The notes below the pieces were generated by a model. It was not told the origin of the DNA. It ran no database searches and worked only from the letters and a program-made list of their open reading frames with translations. This document shows, piece after piece, positions 52,206-61,537 of a stretch of DNA of 64,000 nucleotides. This DNA comes from JBCDCU01 sp039180865 (lineage in GTDB: Bacteria; Pseudomonadota; Alphaproteobacteria; Rhizobiales; JACESI01): NCBI GenBank assembly GCA_039180865.1, contig JBCDCZ010000001.1, positions 1 through 64,000 of the forward strand, written 5' to 3'. Both the position numbers and the translations under genes were made by a program. Every line of letters begins with the position of its first letter. The stretch's first letter is position 1.

Positions 52206-52453
52206 ATTGCCTGATTGGTTTAGCCAATCTTGCGGCGCTAGGCCACCCGCTTTTCACAACGGTGCCCAACGCCACCCGGCCGGGCTGGCCGTCATGAGCC
52301 CGCCCGATGATCTTGGCATTCTCACTTTCAGGCATCGACGTCAATCGCTTCCATTTCAAGGAAAGCCTAGCAGATGGAATCATGTCACGGAACTGGCGGG
52401 AAAATGACCGAACGGTTGAACGGACTGTGCCTGCGATCTTGAACACTTCACGT

Positions 52454-52486
52454 GAAAAGACCGGCCTTGATTAGGCTGGTCTTTTC
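52454..52486 (-). terminator. Rho-independent terminator of the aas-like gene
   Basis: A 13-bp stem (GAAAAGACCGGCC with GGCTGGTCTTTTC, one G-T pair) and 7-base loop 22 bp after the stop codon of the 52508 gene. A-rich upstream and T-rich downstream arms fit termination. Confidence 0.8.
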
Positions 52487-52507
52487 ATTTCCATAGATCG
52501 TTGAGGC

Positions 52508-55500
52508 TTAAGCAGCAGCCTCTCCCGCCGACGGCTGGGCTTTCACTGAAGATGTGCCCATCAAATCAGCCGCAAGCCGGTTGGCACCGCCAATGTCGAG
52601 TTTACCGGTTCCAAGAAGCGGGATCGCATCGACGCTGAACACGGTCTTTGCCACCATGATCTCGCCGATACCTTTCGACTTTGCGAAAGTGAGCAATGCC
52701 TTTGCGTTAATCGCATCATCGTTGCCCTCACAAAGAAGCACGATCTGTTCGCCCTTCTTTTCGTGCGGCAGGGCCACTGCGCAGCACGGTGTTTCCGGCC
52801 AGAGCTCGTTTGCAAGGCTTTCAACGGCGGTCAGCGAGACCATCTCACCACCGATCTTTGCAAAACGCTTGACGCGCCCTTTGATCGAGATGAAGCCCTT
52901 GTCATCGATGCTCACGATGTCTCCCGTGTCGTGCCATCCATCGACGGGCGGTTGAATGACGCCAGGATTGTCAACTTTGAGATATCCCATCATCACATTC
53001 GGCCCGGTGACATGAAGACGACCACCGTCCTCAACACCTGTCACGGGCTCAAGACGCGCTTCCATACCAGGCAGAAGGCGACCCACCGTGCCCGGCACAT
53101 TGGCAAGCGGTGTGTTGATGGAAAGGACGGGAGCGGTTTCCGTCGTACCATAACCTTCCAGGACACGCAGACCGAATTTCTCCGACCAGACCTGGCGGGT
53201 CTCGGGGCGCACGCGCTCAGCACCGGCAAACACATAGCGCAGCGAATAGAAATCGTAAGCATGAGCCATGCGCGCATATCCGCTCAAGAATGTGTCCGTG
53301 CCGAACATCACGGTCGCGTTCGTATCGTAAGCAATCTCAGGCACGATACGGTAGTGAAGCGGCGACGGATAAAGGAAGGTCGGTACACCACTCAGCAGGG
53401 GCAGAAGTGTCCCGGCCGTCAAGCCGAAAGAATGGAACATCGGCAATGCGTTCAACACCTTATCTTTCGGTGAGAAGTCAATCACCGACGAGACCTGATT
53501 GCGGTTTGCCTGAATGTTCGCATGGCTCAAAACGACGCCTTTCGGAAGCCCTTCGGAGCCGGATGTGAAGAGTATAACCGCTTTGTCTTCCGGCTTGGCT
53601 GAACCACCAGCCTGCATCCGGAAGGCAAGCTTCGGAAACTTCGCTTTGACGAAGCCGCGAACTTTGTCGAAGGTCGAGATCTCTTCGCGGATGTCCTCAA
53701 GATAGACGACCTCTGCCATTTCACCGACAGCTTCGATCAGGGCATCGAGCTTTCCAAGGTCCACGAAACGCCGGGATGTGAAGACCGTCTTGATCTCCGC
53801 GGCCGTGATCGCGGCCTGAATGCCAGCGCGTCCTGCGGTAAAGTTCAGCATGGCGGGCGTGAACCCGTAAGCGTGGCATGCAAAGAAGCTCACGACGCAG
53901 CCGTTCGAATTCGGTAGAAGAAGTCCGACCGTATCGCCAGCCTTTGCATGTTTCGTCATCTTGGCGCCAAGGATGAACGATCCCGCGATAATCCGGTCAT
54001 AGGAAATCGGGGTACGTTCCATATCCTCGAGGACGGCAGGCGTACCAAACGTGGTTTTCGCATCGATCAGGCTTTCAAAAAGCGTGGTCCGGGGCCGCTT
54101 CGTATCGAAGACCATTTGAGCCATCACTTCATGAAGCGCTGAGGCAGCAGCGGCCCGTTTCCTGCGCCCGACGAGACCGTCCGGAATGCTGATTTCCTGC
54201 TTTTCAAGCACTGTCAGCGTGATCTCGGGAAACCACTTCGTCGGAAGCTTATCGTTCAGATAAGACACCTTCGAGAATTGCGCGCCTTCTATATGGATCG
54301 GGATCAACGGTGCACCGGCTTTCTCGGCAATCATCGCCGGGCCATCATAGACCTTCATCAGTGCGCCCGTGCGTGTCAGACGTCCTTCAGGGAAAATGAT
54401 CAGGCGGCGTTTTTCGTCACGCACCAGTTTCACCATTTTGCGCACGGAAAGCGGGCTCGTCGGATCGACTGTGACGAGATCAAAGAACAGGAAGGCCGGG
54501 CGCACCCACCATGCTTTCGCAATCTGGGTGTTGATCGCAAAGGCCGGACGTCCGGGCAGAAGGCATCCGAGCAGGACCGCATCAAGGTAGGATACGTGGT
54601 TGGCGATAACGACGGCAGGCGCGTTCGGGTCACCATATCCTTCAAGGTTCTTGACGCGTGCCTTGAAGAGCGTGCGCAGGAGCGACGCACCGACGGATTT
54701 GATGACTTCTGAAGCAAGTTTCACGAATAGGTATCCGGCGAGGACAACCGAAAGAGCAGCAAAGCCGAACAACAAAGCCGGAAACTCGAACCCGATCGCA
54801 AGCAACGCGGTTGCGGCGAGACTAACGGCAACCATAAGGAGCGAATTTAGAATGTTGCTTCCCGCGATCGCGGTTGAGCGGTTTTCGTCTTCGGTCACCG
54901 TCTGGAAGATCGCATAAAGCGGTACGGTAAAAACTGCCCCAAAGAAGGCAACGGCAACCATATCAAAGAGAATACGAACCCGATCCCAGGATGCGAGGAG
55001 ATCGGTCACACCAACAGCGGAAGCGGGGGGCGTATAGGCTTGCAGTGCGAAACCGAAATCTGCGAGGAACACTGCCATACCAAGGACACCAAATGGGACG
55101 TGCCGAGGTGAGATATCACCTTTCAGGAGCTTTGAGATCGCAAAGGTTCCCAGGCCAATCCCGATGACAAACGCCGCGACGAGGAGGTTTGCTGCGTTGG
55201 CAGTGAGATTGAGCATATCCTTCGCGACGCCCGGAAGCGTGCTGATCACCACAAGACCAATCGCCCAGAACCATGCAATCGCAAGCGTCGTTTGCAGAAG
55301 GGTCCGATTGCTGAGAACCGCTTTGACGGCTGTGATCGAACTCGTCACCGGGTTCTTGGAAAGCGTCGCACCGTCCTTCAGGAATGAAGGGATAGACGGC
55401 AGTCGCAGGCTCGAAACATAGCTGAGAGCTGAACCGGCGATCAAAAGACCTGCCAACACACCAGTGTGACCGTTGCCGGCGAGATACCCACCGACGAGAA

Positions 55501-55984
55501 GGCCAAGCAGGATCGCAATGAAAGTCGAGCTTTCGAAGAGTGCGTTGGCTGAAACCAAATGTTTGCGCGCCAACATTTGCGGCAAAATAGAGTATTTCGC
55601 CGGGCCGAAGACCGTCGATTGCACCGCGTAAAGGAAAAGGGTCAACAGGAGCAGAGGGCCTGATTGCGTAAAGAGCGCACCGGTTGCAAGGACCGCCAGG
55701 CCGATTTCGACAAGACGTGTCCGCTGGACGATCGTTGCTTTGTCGTATTGATCGTTGAGCGCACCTGAGACACCGGAAAACAGGAGAAAGGGTGCGATAT
55801 AGATGATCGCCCCAAGCATCAGGGCGATGTCGGTGGAGAGCCCAAAGAGAGACAGTCCGCCGAAAGCCACCAGGAAGGAGAATGCGCTCTTCAAGGTGTT
55901 GTCGGTAAACGCACCCAGGAATTGTGTGATGAAGAGCGGGAAGAACGTTTTGTCTTGGAAGAGTTCGTTACGCGGCAAAAACAT
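52508..55984 (-). CDS. MFS/PlsC/acyl-ACP synthetase fusion (LplT-Aas type)
   Basis: 1158 residues in three parts: a major-facilitator transporter resembling the lysophospholipid flippase LplT (about 1-410); a PlsC acyltransferase (about 430-620) with NHVSYLDAVLLG (HX4D) and FPEGRLTRTG; and an AMP-forming acyl-ACP synthetase (about 640-1140) with ILFTSGSEGLPKGVVLSH and YGTTETAPVL. In enterobacteria these are separate LplT and Aas proteins that import and reacylate lysophospholipids. Here one chain does both. The ATG at 55984 (AGGA seven bases upstream) is preferred to a start 24 codons earlier. Outside the island. Confidence 0.9.
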   Translation of the reverse strand: MFLPRNELFQDKTFFPLFITQFLGAFTDNTLKSAFSFLVAFGGLSLFGLSTDIALMLGAIIYIAPFLLFSGVSGALNDQYDKATIVQRTRLVEIGLAVLATGALFTQSGPLLLLTLFLYAVQSTVFGPAKYSILPQMLARKHLVSANALFESSTFIAILLGLLVGGYLAGNGHTGVLAGLLIAGSALSYVSSLRLPSIPSFLKDGATLSKNPVTSSITAVKAVLSNRTLLQTTLAIAWFWAIGLVVISTLPGVAKDMLNLTANAANLLVAAFVIGIGLGTFAISKLLKGDISPRHVPFGVLGMAVFLADFGFALQAYTPPASAVGVTDLLASWDRVRILFDMVAVAFFGAVFTVPLYAIFQTVTEDENRSTAIAGSNILNSLLMVAVSLAATALLAIGFEFPALLFGFAALSVVLAGYLFVKLASEVIKSVGASLLRTLFKARVKNLEGYGDPNAPAVVIANHVSYLDAVLLGCLLPGRPAFAINTQIAKAWWVRPAFLFFDLVTVDPTSPLSVRKMVKLVRDEKRRLIIFPEGRLTRTGALMKVYDGPAMIAEKAGAPLIPIHIEGAQFSKVSYLNDKLPTKWFPEITLTVLEKQEISIPDGLVGRRKRAAAASALHEVMAQMVFDTKRPRTTLFESLIDAKTTFGTPAVLEDMERTPISYDRIIAGSFILGAKMTKHAKAGDTVGLLLPNSNGCVVSFFACHAYGFTPAMLNFTAGRAGIQAAITAAEIKTVFTSRRFVDLGKLDALIEAVGEMAEVVYLEDIREEISTFDKVRGFVKAKFPKLAFRMQAGGSAKPEDKAVILFTSGSEGLPKGVVLSHANIQANRNQVSSVIDFSPKDKVLNALPMFHSFGLTAGTLLPLLSGVPTFLYPSPLHYRIVPEIAYDTNATVMFGTDTFLSGYARMAHAYDFYSLRYVFAGAERVRPETRQVWSEKFGLRVLEGYGTTETAPVLSINTPLANVPGTVGRLLPGMEARLEPVTGVEDGGRLHVTGPNVMMGYLKVDNPGVIQPPVDGWHDTGDIVSIDDKGFISIKGRVKRFAKIGGEMVSLTAVESLANELWPETPCCAVALPHEKKGEQIVLLCEGNDDAINAKALLTFAKSKGIGEIMVAKTVFSVDAIPLLGTGKLDIGGANRLAADLMGTSSVKAQPSAGEAAA

Positions 55985-56052
55985 AATCTTTTCCTTTCGA
56001 AAGAAAGGAGGTCGACACTCTTCAATAAAAGAGAATATCGACCTCTTAACTA

Positions 56053-56334
56053 TCAAGCGGCCTCTTTACGGCCAATATCCATCAATAATTTTTCGGTTTT
56101 GGCATCCTCGATCCTATGGACAAGACGTTTAGATTCTTGTTCGTCACGGATCGTTTTTGTGACGGTAATTGCAGACTGAACGATCATAAGTGTTGCCATG
56201 GTTAAAAATCCCTTCGTTGCGAGATCAAGTGGCAAGAAGAAGATGCCAATTCCCATCATCGCCATTGATATTCCGAAGTTTGCGATCGTGAATGTTTTCC
56301 AGGCTGCTGTATTTTGAATATTTGGTTCGGTCAT
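56053..56334 (-). CDS. YiaA/YiaB two-helix domain protein
   Basis: A 93-residue protein with two adjacent membrane helices (FGISMAMMGIGIFFLPLDLA; GFLTMATLMIVQSAITVTKTI) and a charged C-terminal tail, the YiaAB two-helix fold. Members are inner-membrane stress-related proteins of unclear role. It lies 34 bp after the PspA-like gene in the same direction, so the two are probably one unit. Confidence 0.82.
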   Translation of the reverse strand: MTEPNIQNTAAWKTFTIANFGISMAMMGIGIFFLPLDLATKGFLTMATLMIVQSAITVTKTIRDEQESKRLVHRIEDAKTEKLLMDIGRKEAA

Positions 56335-56368
56335 TTTCGATCTCCGTTACTTGTGTGAGGTGATATTG

Positions 56369-57058
56369 CTATTTTTCAGAAGCAGTTAATCTTGATTTCA
56401 GACGAGCGAGCACATCGTCCGCACTTGTCTTGATCGCCGGACCACACCCGGCTTCGGCGAGTTTTTCAGCGACCTTTTCCGGGTCGACGGATTGCGAGAA
56501 TGTGTTGAGGGCATCCTCGGTCGCATCGATATGTTGCTGACGCGCTCTGAGGCGGTTGAGTGTCTCTTCCGCCTCCACGAGGGTGCTGAGACCGGAGCCG
56601 GGAACGTCCTGACGAATACGGTGCGCTTTATCCGTCGCCGTTGCGATCCGCTGACCGCGACGCAAGTCCTTAAGACGCGTTTCAGCCGTCAGAACGTTTG
56701 TCCGCAGGCGCTGAATTTCTTTGGAAAAAGTGGCTTGCGCTTCTTCGCTGTCTTTATGCTCGGTCTCAAGGGTTGCGATCGTCTCTGCCGCTTCCTGAGC
56801 AAGATCAGACTTGTTGGTTTCCAACGCAGCAATCGCTCGTGTCTCCAGATCTTCGATCTGTTTACGCAGGCGTTCGCAGTGCGCTTTTTCCTGTTCGTTA
56901 TGGGCGATCGCGACCGCAACAGCCTTGCGCGCGGCTTCTACGGCTTTCGCCCCATCGCGCATTTGCTGTTGAAGAATGAGCAGCGCATGTCGGTCGGTGA
57001 TCTCTTCGGCGGCGTTATGACTGGCCGCTCGAAATAGCGTGAATAATTGTTTGAACAT
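56369..57058 (-). CDS. PspA/IM30-like coiled-coil protein
   Basis: A 229-residue protein, almost entirely helical, with a start MFKQLFTLFRAASHNAAEE (amphipathic helix) and long coiled coils (QQQMRDGAKAVEAARKAVAVAIAHNEQEKAHCERLRKQ...), as in PspA/Vipp1 membrane-maintenance proteins. GGAG eight bases before the ATG at 57058 supports this start over one eight codons earlier. It is divergent from a TetR gene, with two identical palindromes in the gap, so it is probably repressed by that regulator. Confidence 0.8.
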   Translation of the reverse strand: MFKQLFTLFRAASHNAAEEITDRHALLILQQQMRDGAKAVEAARKAVAVAIAHNEQEKAHCERLRKQIEDLETRAIAALETNKSDLAQEAAETIATLETEHKDSEEAQATFSKEIQRLRTNVLTAETRLKDLRRGQRIATATDKAHRIRQDVPGSGLSTLVEAEETLNRLRARQQHIDATEDALNTFSQSVDPEKVAEKLAEAGCGPAIKTSADDVLARLKSRLTASEK

Positions 57059-57074
57059 TGCCGATACTCCATTT

Positions 57075-57089
57075 GTGAACATTGTTCAC
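57075..57089. promoter_or_regulatory. TetR-type operator 1
   Basis: GTGAACA-T-TGTTCAC, a perfect 15-bp dyad, 17 bp upstream of the PspA-like start. Confidence 0.72.
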
Positions 57090-57130
57090 GATTGAATTTA
57101 CGCAAATCCTCGCTATAGTCAAGAATAAAA

Positions 57131-57143
57131 TGAACATTGTTCA
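57131..57143. promoter_or_regulatory. TetR-type operator 2
   Basis: TGAACA-T-TGTTCA, the same dyad as at 57075, 21 bp upstream of the TetR start. The two centres are 55 bp apart. The pair suits repression of both divergent genes. Confidence 0.72.
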
Positions 57144-57163
57144 CGAAATGGAGGCGTTGGTTA

Positions 57164-57745
57164 ATGGCAGGAAAACGGGAAGCGCTTCGGCAGGATCTGA
57201 CAAACCGTCTCATCGAAGCGGCCACAAACAGGATCACCACGTCCGGACTGAACGCGCTACGGGCACGGCAGATAGCGGAAGATGCGAAGTGTGCTCTTGG
57301 AACGATCTACAAGTGCTTTGCCGATTTCGACGACCTGATATTGCACGTGAATTCAAGAACGCTGGCCGCCCTTGGCGCAGCGCTCAAAAAAGCAATGTCC
57401 GAAAGTGGTGAAGGCGAAACACCGCTAGAGGTGTTAGCTGTCGCTTATATGCGCTTTGCGAAGGAGAACACGCATCTTTGGGCCGCGCTCTTCGAACATC
57501 GGATGCCGCAGAATGTGCCCGTTCCCGATTGGCATCTCGAAGAGCACGGCGCCTTATTTGATGACCTCTCGAGCATCATTTCCGGAAGCGCAGAGGGACT
57601 ATCAGAAGAAGAGGCGAATGTGCGTGCCCGCACTTATTTCTCGGCAATCCACGGCATAGTCTCAATCAGCCTCCAGGACCGTTTTGTCGGTGTCCCTTTG
57701 GAAAGGCTGGAAAACGAAGTGCGCACATTTGCACGCGCGCTTTGA
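57164..57745 (+). CDS. TetR-family repressor
   Basis: 193 residues. N-terminal HTH: LIEAATNRITTSGLNALRARQIAEDAKCALGTIYKCFADFDDLI. The C-terminal part is helical and typical of TetR WHG-like effector domains. GGAGG nine bases upstream supports the ATG at 57164, nine codons inside the longest frame. It is divergent from pspA-yiaAB, with its probable operators at 57075 and 57131. The effector is unknown. Confidence 0.88.
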   Translation: MAGKREALRQDLTNRLIEAATNRITTSGLNALRARQIAEDAKCALGTIYKCFADFDDLILHVNSRTLAALGAALKKAMSESGEGETPLEVLAVAYMRFAKENTHLWAALFEHRMPQNVPVPDWHLEEHGALFDDLSSIISGSAEGLSEEEANVRARTYFSAIHGIVSISLQDRFVGVPLERLENEVRTFARAL

Positions 57746-57786
57746 CCCTTCCCCGTAACGGCCATTGAACCAGCAGCTGAAAGCCC

Positions 57787-59436
57787 ATGTCACCCATCAA
57801 GCGAAGCCTCCTTGCGGTTGCATTCATCATCGTTCTCGCAGCAAGCGCCGCATGGTTCTTTTCAGTCCACGAAACCCCATCGCTCACCAGAGCAAACAAT
57901 ATTGACGCGCTCGAAGGACCGGCCCGTGGCGGGGCAGTCTTTGAAGGCGCTGCCTTTGGCGGCATCAGCATGACGGCCCTTGAAACCCATGCTGTTCCAT
58001 GGCGGCTTGTCGCAGCGGCTCTCGTTCTTGATGAGAATGCGCGCAATCCAGACGCCGAGGTTTCACAAGAAACACTCAATAGCATTCTTGCGCAGTTTGG
58101 CTTTCTGGTTGGGGCGACGCCCGTTAATCGGCCCGCCATTGTCTCACCATCGGAGAGCATCCTTCCACTTGGATTCACATACGGAAATCTCTCTCCGATC
58201 GGTGGGGCAAACATCTTGGCAGCCAATCTTGGATGTGCCGCCTGCCATGCCGGGGTTACTTATGATGAAAATGGTCGACCGCAACCGGATCGTGCCTGGC
58301 TGGGCATGCCGAACACATCGATCAATCTTGAAGCCTATGTCGCGTCGGTTTTCGAAGTGCTGGTCAGGCGAACGGAAGACACGGAAAAGCTCCTTATCAC
58401 CGTTGGCGATCTCTTCCCGGAAATGGATGTCCGTGAAGCCCTCACCCTTCGATTCTTTGTCCTGCCGATCGTCAAAGATCGGCTTGCAGAACTATCGGAG
58501 GTGCGGGCACCCCTGCCCTTTCCGAATGGCGTTCCAGGAAGCACGAATGGTGTAGCGGCCCTCAAATGGGCGTTGGGAACACCGCTTCTTGGCGACGGCC
58601 CTGACGATAACGGTATCGTATCGATCCCCGATCTCGGCCACCGGTCATGGCGGACAAGCCTCCTCGCAGACGGCGCTTATGCCCCTGTTGGAAAGAACCG
58701 CCAGCGTCCCATAGACAAAGAAGAAGTGACCAAAGGCCATCTTAACGATCTTGCAGCGATTACGACATTCTTCACGGTGCCAAGCATGGGCGTGGACTCC
58801 GGCACGGCGATTAATCATCTCGACAAGGCAACGGCGATTTTCGACTTTATCGAAAACGCTTACGCGCCGCAGGCATTTCCGGGTCCAATCGATAAACTGG
58901 CTGCACAACGAGGTGCCCGTAGCTACAGCGAGACCTGTTCGGAATGCCACGGCACCTACGAATGGCAGGGCGAACAACCGATCCTTACGCTTTTCCCAAA
59001 CTGGCTAGGTGATGTCGGAACCGATCCGCTACGCGCGCAGGCTTTCACTCCGAAACTGGCAGATGCGATTGGAAAAACATCGCACAAGGACGTCCTGAGC
59101 GCCGTCTCAACCGGCAAATACGCAGCACCGCCGCTTACCGGTATCTGGGCTTCCGCGCCTTACCTTCACAACGGGTCGATTCCGACTATTCAAACGCTCC
59201 TCAACCCGAACCTTCGAACTACCCGCTTTCAGGTCGGCGGTCATGCAATCGACTTTCAACATCTTGGGATCGCACTTCAGACAAACGGCGCTTATCCGGA
59301 TGGCTACGAGCCGTTTTCAGACCCTATCTGGTTTGACACGTCAATTGCGGGCTTTGGCAACGATGGTCATAAGTTCGGAAGCGATTTGAGTGACGATGAA
59401 AAACGCGATCTCATCGAATTCCTGAAGCTCTTGTAA
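57787..59436 (+). CDS. Exported dihaem cytochrome c (RoxA/CcpA-related)
   Basis: 549 residues with an N-terminal signal anchor (LLAVAFIIVLAASAAWFF) and two haem motifs, CAACH at 150-154 and CSECH at 384-388. The C-terminal segment APPLTGIWASAPYLHNGSIPTI is characteristic of dihaem peroxidase-like and RoxA-like cytochromes. A large middle insertion (about 190-370) separates the haems. It may act as a periplasmic peroxidase or oxygenase; the substrate is unknown. It lies 41 bp downstream of the TetR gene and converges on the nitroreductase gene with a 6-bp gap. Confidence 0.8.
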   Translation: MSPIKRSLLAVAFIIVLAASAAWFFSVHETPSLTRANNIDALEGPARGGAVFEGAAFGGISMTALETHAVPWRLVAAALVLDENARNPDAEVSQETLNSILAQFGFLVGATPVNRPAIVSPSESILPLGFTYGNLSPIGGANILAANLGCAACHAGVTYDENGRPQPDRAWLGMPNTSINLEAYVASVFEVLVRRTEDTEKLLITVGDLFPEMDVREALTLRFFVLPIVKDRLAELSEVRAPLPFPNGVPGSTNGVAALKWALGTPLLGDGPDDNGIVSIPDLGHRSWRTSLLADGAYAPVGKNRQRPIDKEEVTKGHLNDLAAITTFFTVPSMGVDSGTAINHLDKATAIFDFIENAYAPQAFPGPIDKLAAQRGARSYSETCSECHGTYEWQGEQPILTLFPNWLGDVGTDPLRAQAFTPKLADAIGKTSHKDVLSAVSTGKYAAPPLTGIWASAPYLHNGSIPTIQTLLNPNLRTTRFQVGGHAIDFQHLGIALQTNGAYPDGYEPFSDPIWFDTSIAGFGNDGHKFGSDLSDDEKRDLIEFLKLL

Positions 59437-59442
59437 TCTGCT

Positions 59443-60447
59443 TCACACAGCATCCGATATGATGATGTGCTCGAGGGGCAGGCGCGCCCTCGCCGTGGTT
59501 TTATGTTTTGCTGCATGACTTACGAGCGGCTTTCCGAAAACGAAGGCTGTCAGGAGTTTTCGGTCGGAGGAAAGGCCCGCCTTTTTGTGAAGGACCGCAC
59601 ACGTTTCGGTGTCGTCGGTCAGCGCTGCCACGACCTGCGAAGAAAAACCTGCCTTTTCGATTTCGAGCCAATGGCGATAAAAGTGCCTGCCGCTATCAAG
59701 CGGTGTTTCCTCGACTGGTCTATGCACAAGAAGGAAACCAGCAGCGCGGGAATATCGCTTCGCCTCCGATACTAAAAAACCGGCGAGCCCAAGCTTGTGC
59801 AAGACGCCGAAGGTGCTGCCAAGGACGATGGAAGCTGCAAGGGCTTCAAATCCGCTCATATGCATTGCTTTGGCATTGAGACCATCGCGGGACCAATGCG
59901 GATGAACGGGTTTAAACCGCATCCATGAGACCAGCTCTTCCCGAAAATCAGCATCGGCCATAAATCTCAGGCTCGCGTCATCGGCGAGGCAACCAATCTG
60001 CCGGACGTTGTCTTCACGCGCAAAGACTGTGCAGGACGAACCGCCGATTGAAACAGCCCGCTCACGATCTACATCCGTCGCCGTTTCAAATGGCCCGCGC
60101 CAGGAACGGCGGCTTTCGATAAAAGCTGCGAGATCGTCAGCCTCGCCACCGGAGCTAAAGTGCAAGGCGCCAAGGCGTTGATACGCGCCGCTCTCTGTAA
60201 GAGTCGTTTCAGTCTCAAATCGCGTCGAGAACCCTTGTCGCGACGCCGCAATCGCGGCGCCCTCGAGACAAGCGCCAACGCTGATCATCACATCGCGGTC
60301 AGTCGGGTCGCCATGCGGAAGGCGAACGCTTCGGTCCCGCATGAGGATAAGGCGGTCATTATCAAACGCCCAACGAACCGGCTGTATGTTGTGAACGCTC
60401 GGTGCAAGACTGGCTTCCGCAACAATCGAGTTGAGATCGGGTTTCAT
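59443..60447 (-). CDS. Nitroreductase-family-like flavoprotein
   Basis: 334 residues. The N terminus SIVAEASLAPSVHNIQPVRW is the FMN-binding opening of nitroreductase-fold proteins (APSxxNxQPW). DPTDRDVMISVGACLEGAAIAA and RRSWRGPFE follow, with a repeat of the half-domain later (VLGSTFGVLHKLGLAG...). The gene begins one base after the stop of the GNAT gene, so they are co-translated. A longer frame of 31 residues overlaps that gene. Pairing with a ThiF-like gene three positions upstream recalls MoeY-type proteins, in which both domains are fused. The reaction is unknown. Confidence 0.72.
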   Translation of the reverse strand: MKPDLNSIVAEASLAPSVHNIQPVRWAFDNDRLILMRDRSVRLPHGDPTDRDVMISVGACLEGAAIAASRQGFSTRFETETTLTESGAYQRLGALHFSSGGEADDLAAFIESRRSWRGPFETATDVDRERAVSIGGSSCTVFAREDNVRQIGCLADDASLRFMADADFREELVSWMRFKPVHPHWSRDGLNAKAMHMSGFEALAASIVLGSTFGVLHKLGLAGFLVSEAKRYSRAAGFLLVHRPVEETPLDSGRHFYRHWLEIEKAGFSSQVVAALTDDTETCAVLHKKAGLSSDRKLLTAFVFGKPLVSHAAKHKTTARARLPLEHIIISDAV

Positions 60448-60448
60448 C

Positions 60449-61537
60449 TCACAGCGCCTTTTTGAAGAGGTGCAGCCGATGAAGTGGCTTCGCACCAAGT
60501 TTTTCCGCCTGGCGAAGGCTTGCCGCATTGATATCAGCAATCCACGTTAAACCGAGCTCCCGATACCCGGCGTTACGCAGCGCTTGAAGGGTGTGATCAA
60601 GCATCGCTCCCATAATGCCAAGTCCATGGCATTTTCGAGCCACCGAATAAAAAATGATCACCGCCCGCTTCCGGTTCAGCCGATAGCGCAAAAAGTGAAA
60701 GGGTGTCAGAAGACCGAAACGGGATTTCGTTGACCGTAAAAATCCATTGAGATCAGGGATGCAGATTACGACACCAACGGGCTCGTTGTCGCACAGAAGA
60801 ACACTGGACAACCGCGGATCCAGGATCGTCATCATCTCGCCAGCCTGAAAGACAAAGTCCTCGTTCGACAAGGCGACAAACATCGGATTGTCGGCGAACC
60901 CGTCATTGAGCACGAGCCGCGCATCTTCCATACGCGCCGGAAAGCTTTTCTTTTCAATGGGCGCAAACGAATAAGAGGCGTCCGATGGCAATGTCTTTCC
61001 GGTAGGCATCGCGGACGCAAGATCAAGCGCGAACGTTGTCATCGGGAAGTATGCTTCAAACCCGTTCGCTTCCAGAAGGCGCGGAATATGCGCGGGGTTT
61101 TGCACCATATCCGTGAAGCCCTGACGGTTGAAACCGTCGGTCTGAACACCGCATTGCTGCATCGCCGTCAGATTGAAATTCCCGCAAAGCATGTCGAAAC
61201 CGCGCGCCCTCGCCCATTGGGATGCCGCCTCGAGCAAAGCCCCTGCGACCTCTCCATTGTCTTCGCAATCGAAGAAACCGAAGCTTGCCTGATTGGTCTT
61301 GTACAAAGCGTTCGAGGCCGCATGATTGTGGACCACGATCCGGCCCGTCGGACGACCGTTTCTAATAGCCGTAAAATACGTGAAATTCTCGTCGGATGGG
61401 AAAAGCGGGTTCACACCCGATGAAAGCATGCGCTTAAGGTCTGACCGCATCGGCGAGACATAGGGCTCGCTTGAAGGATAAGCGGCGAACGGAACCTCAA
61501 AGAAGTCGTCAAAAGTTCGCTCTCTGATTTCGACCAT
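60449..61537 (-). CDS. GNAT-type N-acyltransferase-like protein
   Basis: 362 residues with GNAT character: an N-terminal part with RPTGRIVVHNHAAS and FGFFDCEDNGEVAGALLEAASQWARARGF, and a C-terminal repeat with ARKCHGLGIMGAMLDHTLQAL and LTWIADINAASLRQAEKLGA. Large two-domain GNAT proteins of this kind are often annotated as N-acetyltransferase-like without known substrate. Its stop is one base from the nitroreductase start, and its start overlaps the stop of the membrane protein gene by one base. Confidence 0.72.
   Translation of the reverse strand: MVEIRERTFDDFFEVPFAAYPSSEPYVSPMRSDLKRMLSSGVNPLFPSDENFTYFTAIRNGRPTGRIVVHNHAASNALYKTNQASFGFFDCEDNGEVAGALLEAASQWARARGFDMLCGNFNLTAMQQCGVQTDGFNRQGFTDMVQNPAHIPRLLEANGFEAYFPMTTFALDLASAMPTGKTLPSDASYSFAPIEKKSFPARMEDARLVLNDGFADNPMFVALSNEDFVFQAGEMMTILDPRLSSVLLCDNEPVGVVICIPDLNGFLRSTKSRFGLLTPFHFLRYRLNRKRAVIIFYSVARKCHGLGIMGAMLDHTLQALRNAGYRELGLTWIADINAASLRQAEKLGAKPLHRLHLFKKAL

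Noticed and set aside
52183..52446. 87-codon minus-strand frame
   Set aside because: It runs into the tRNA gene and has no features of a real gene; the 52206-52450 stretch holds nothing else supportable.
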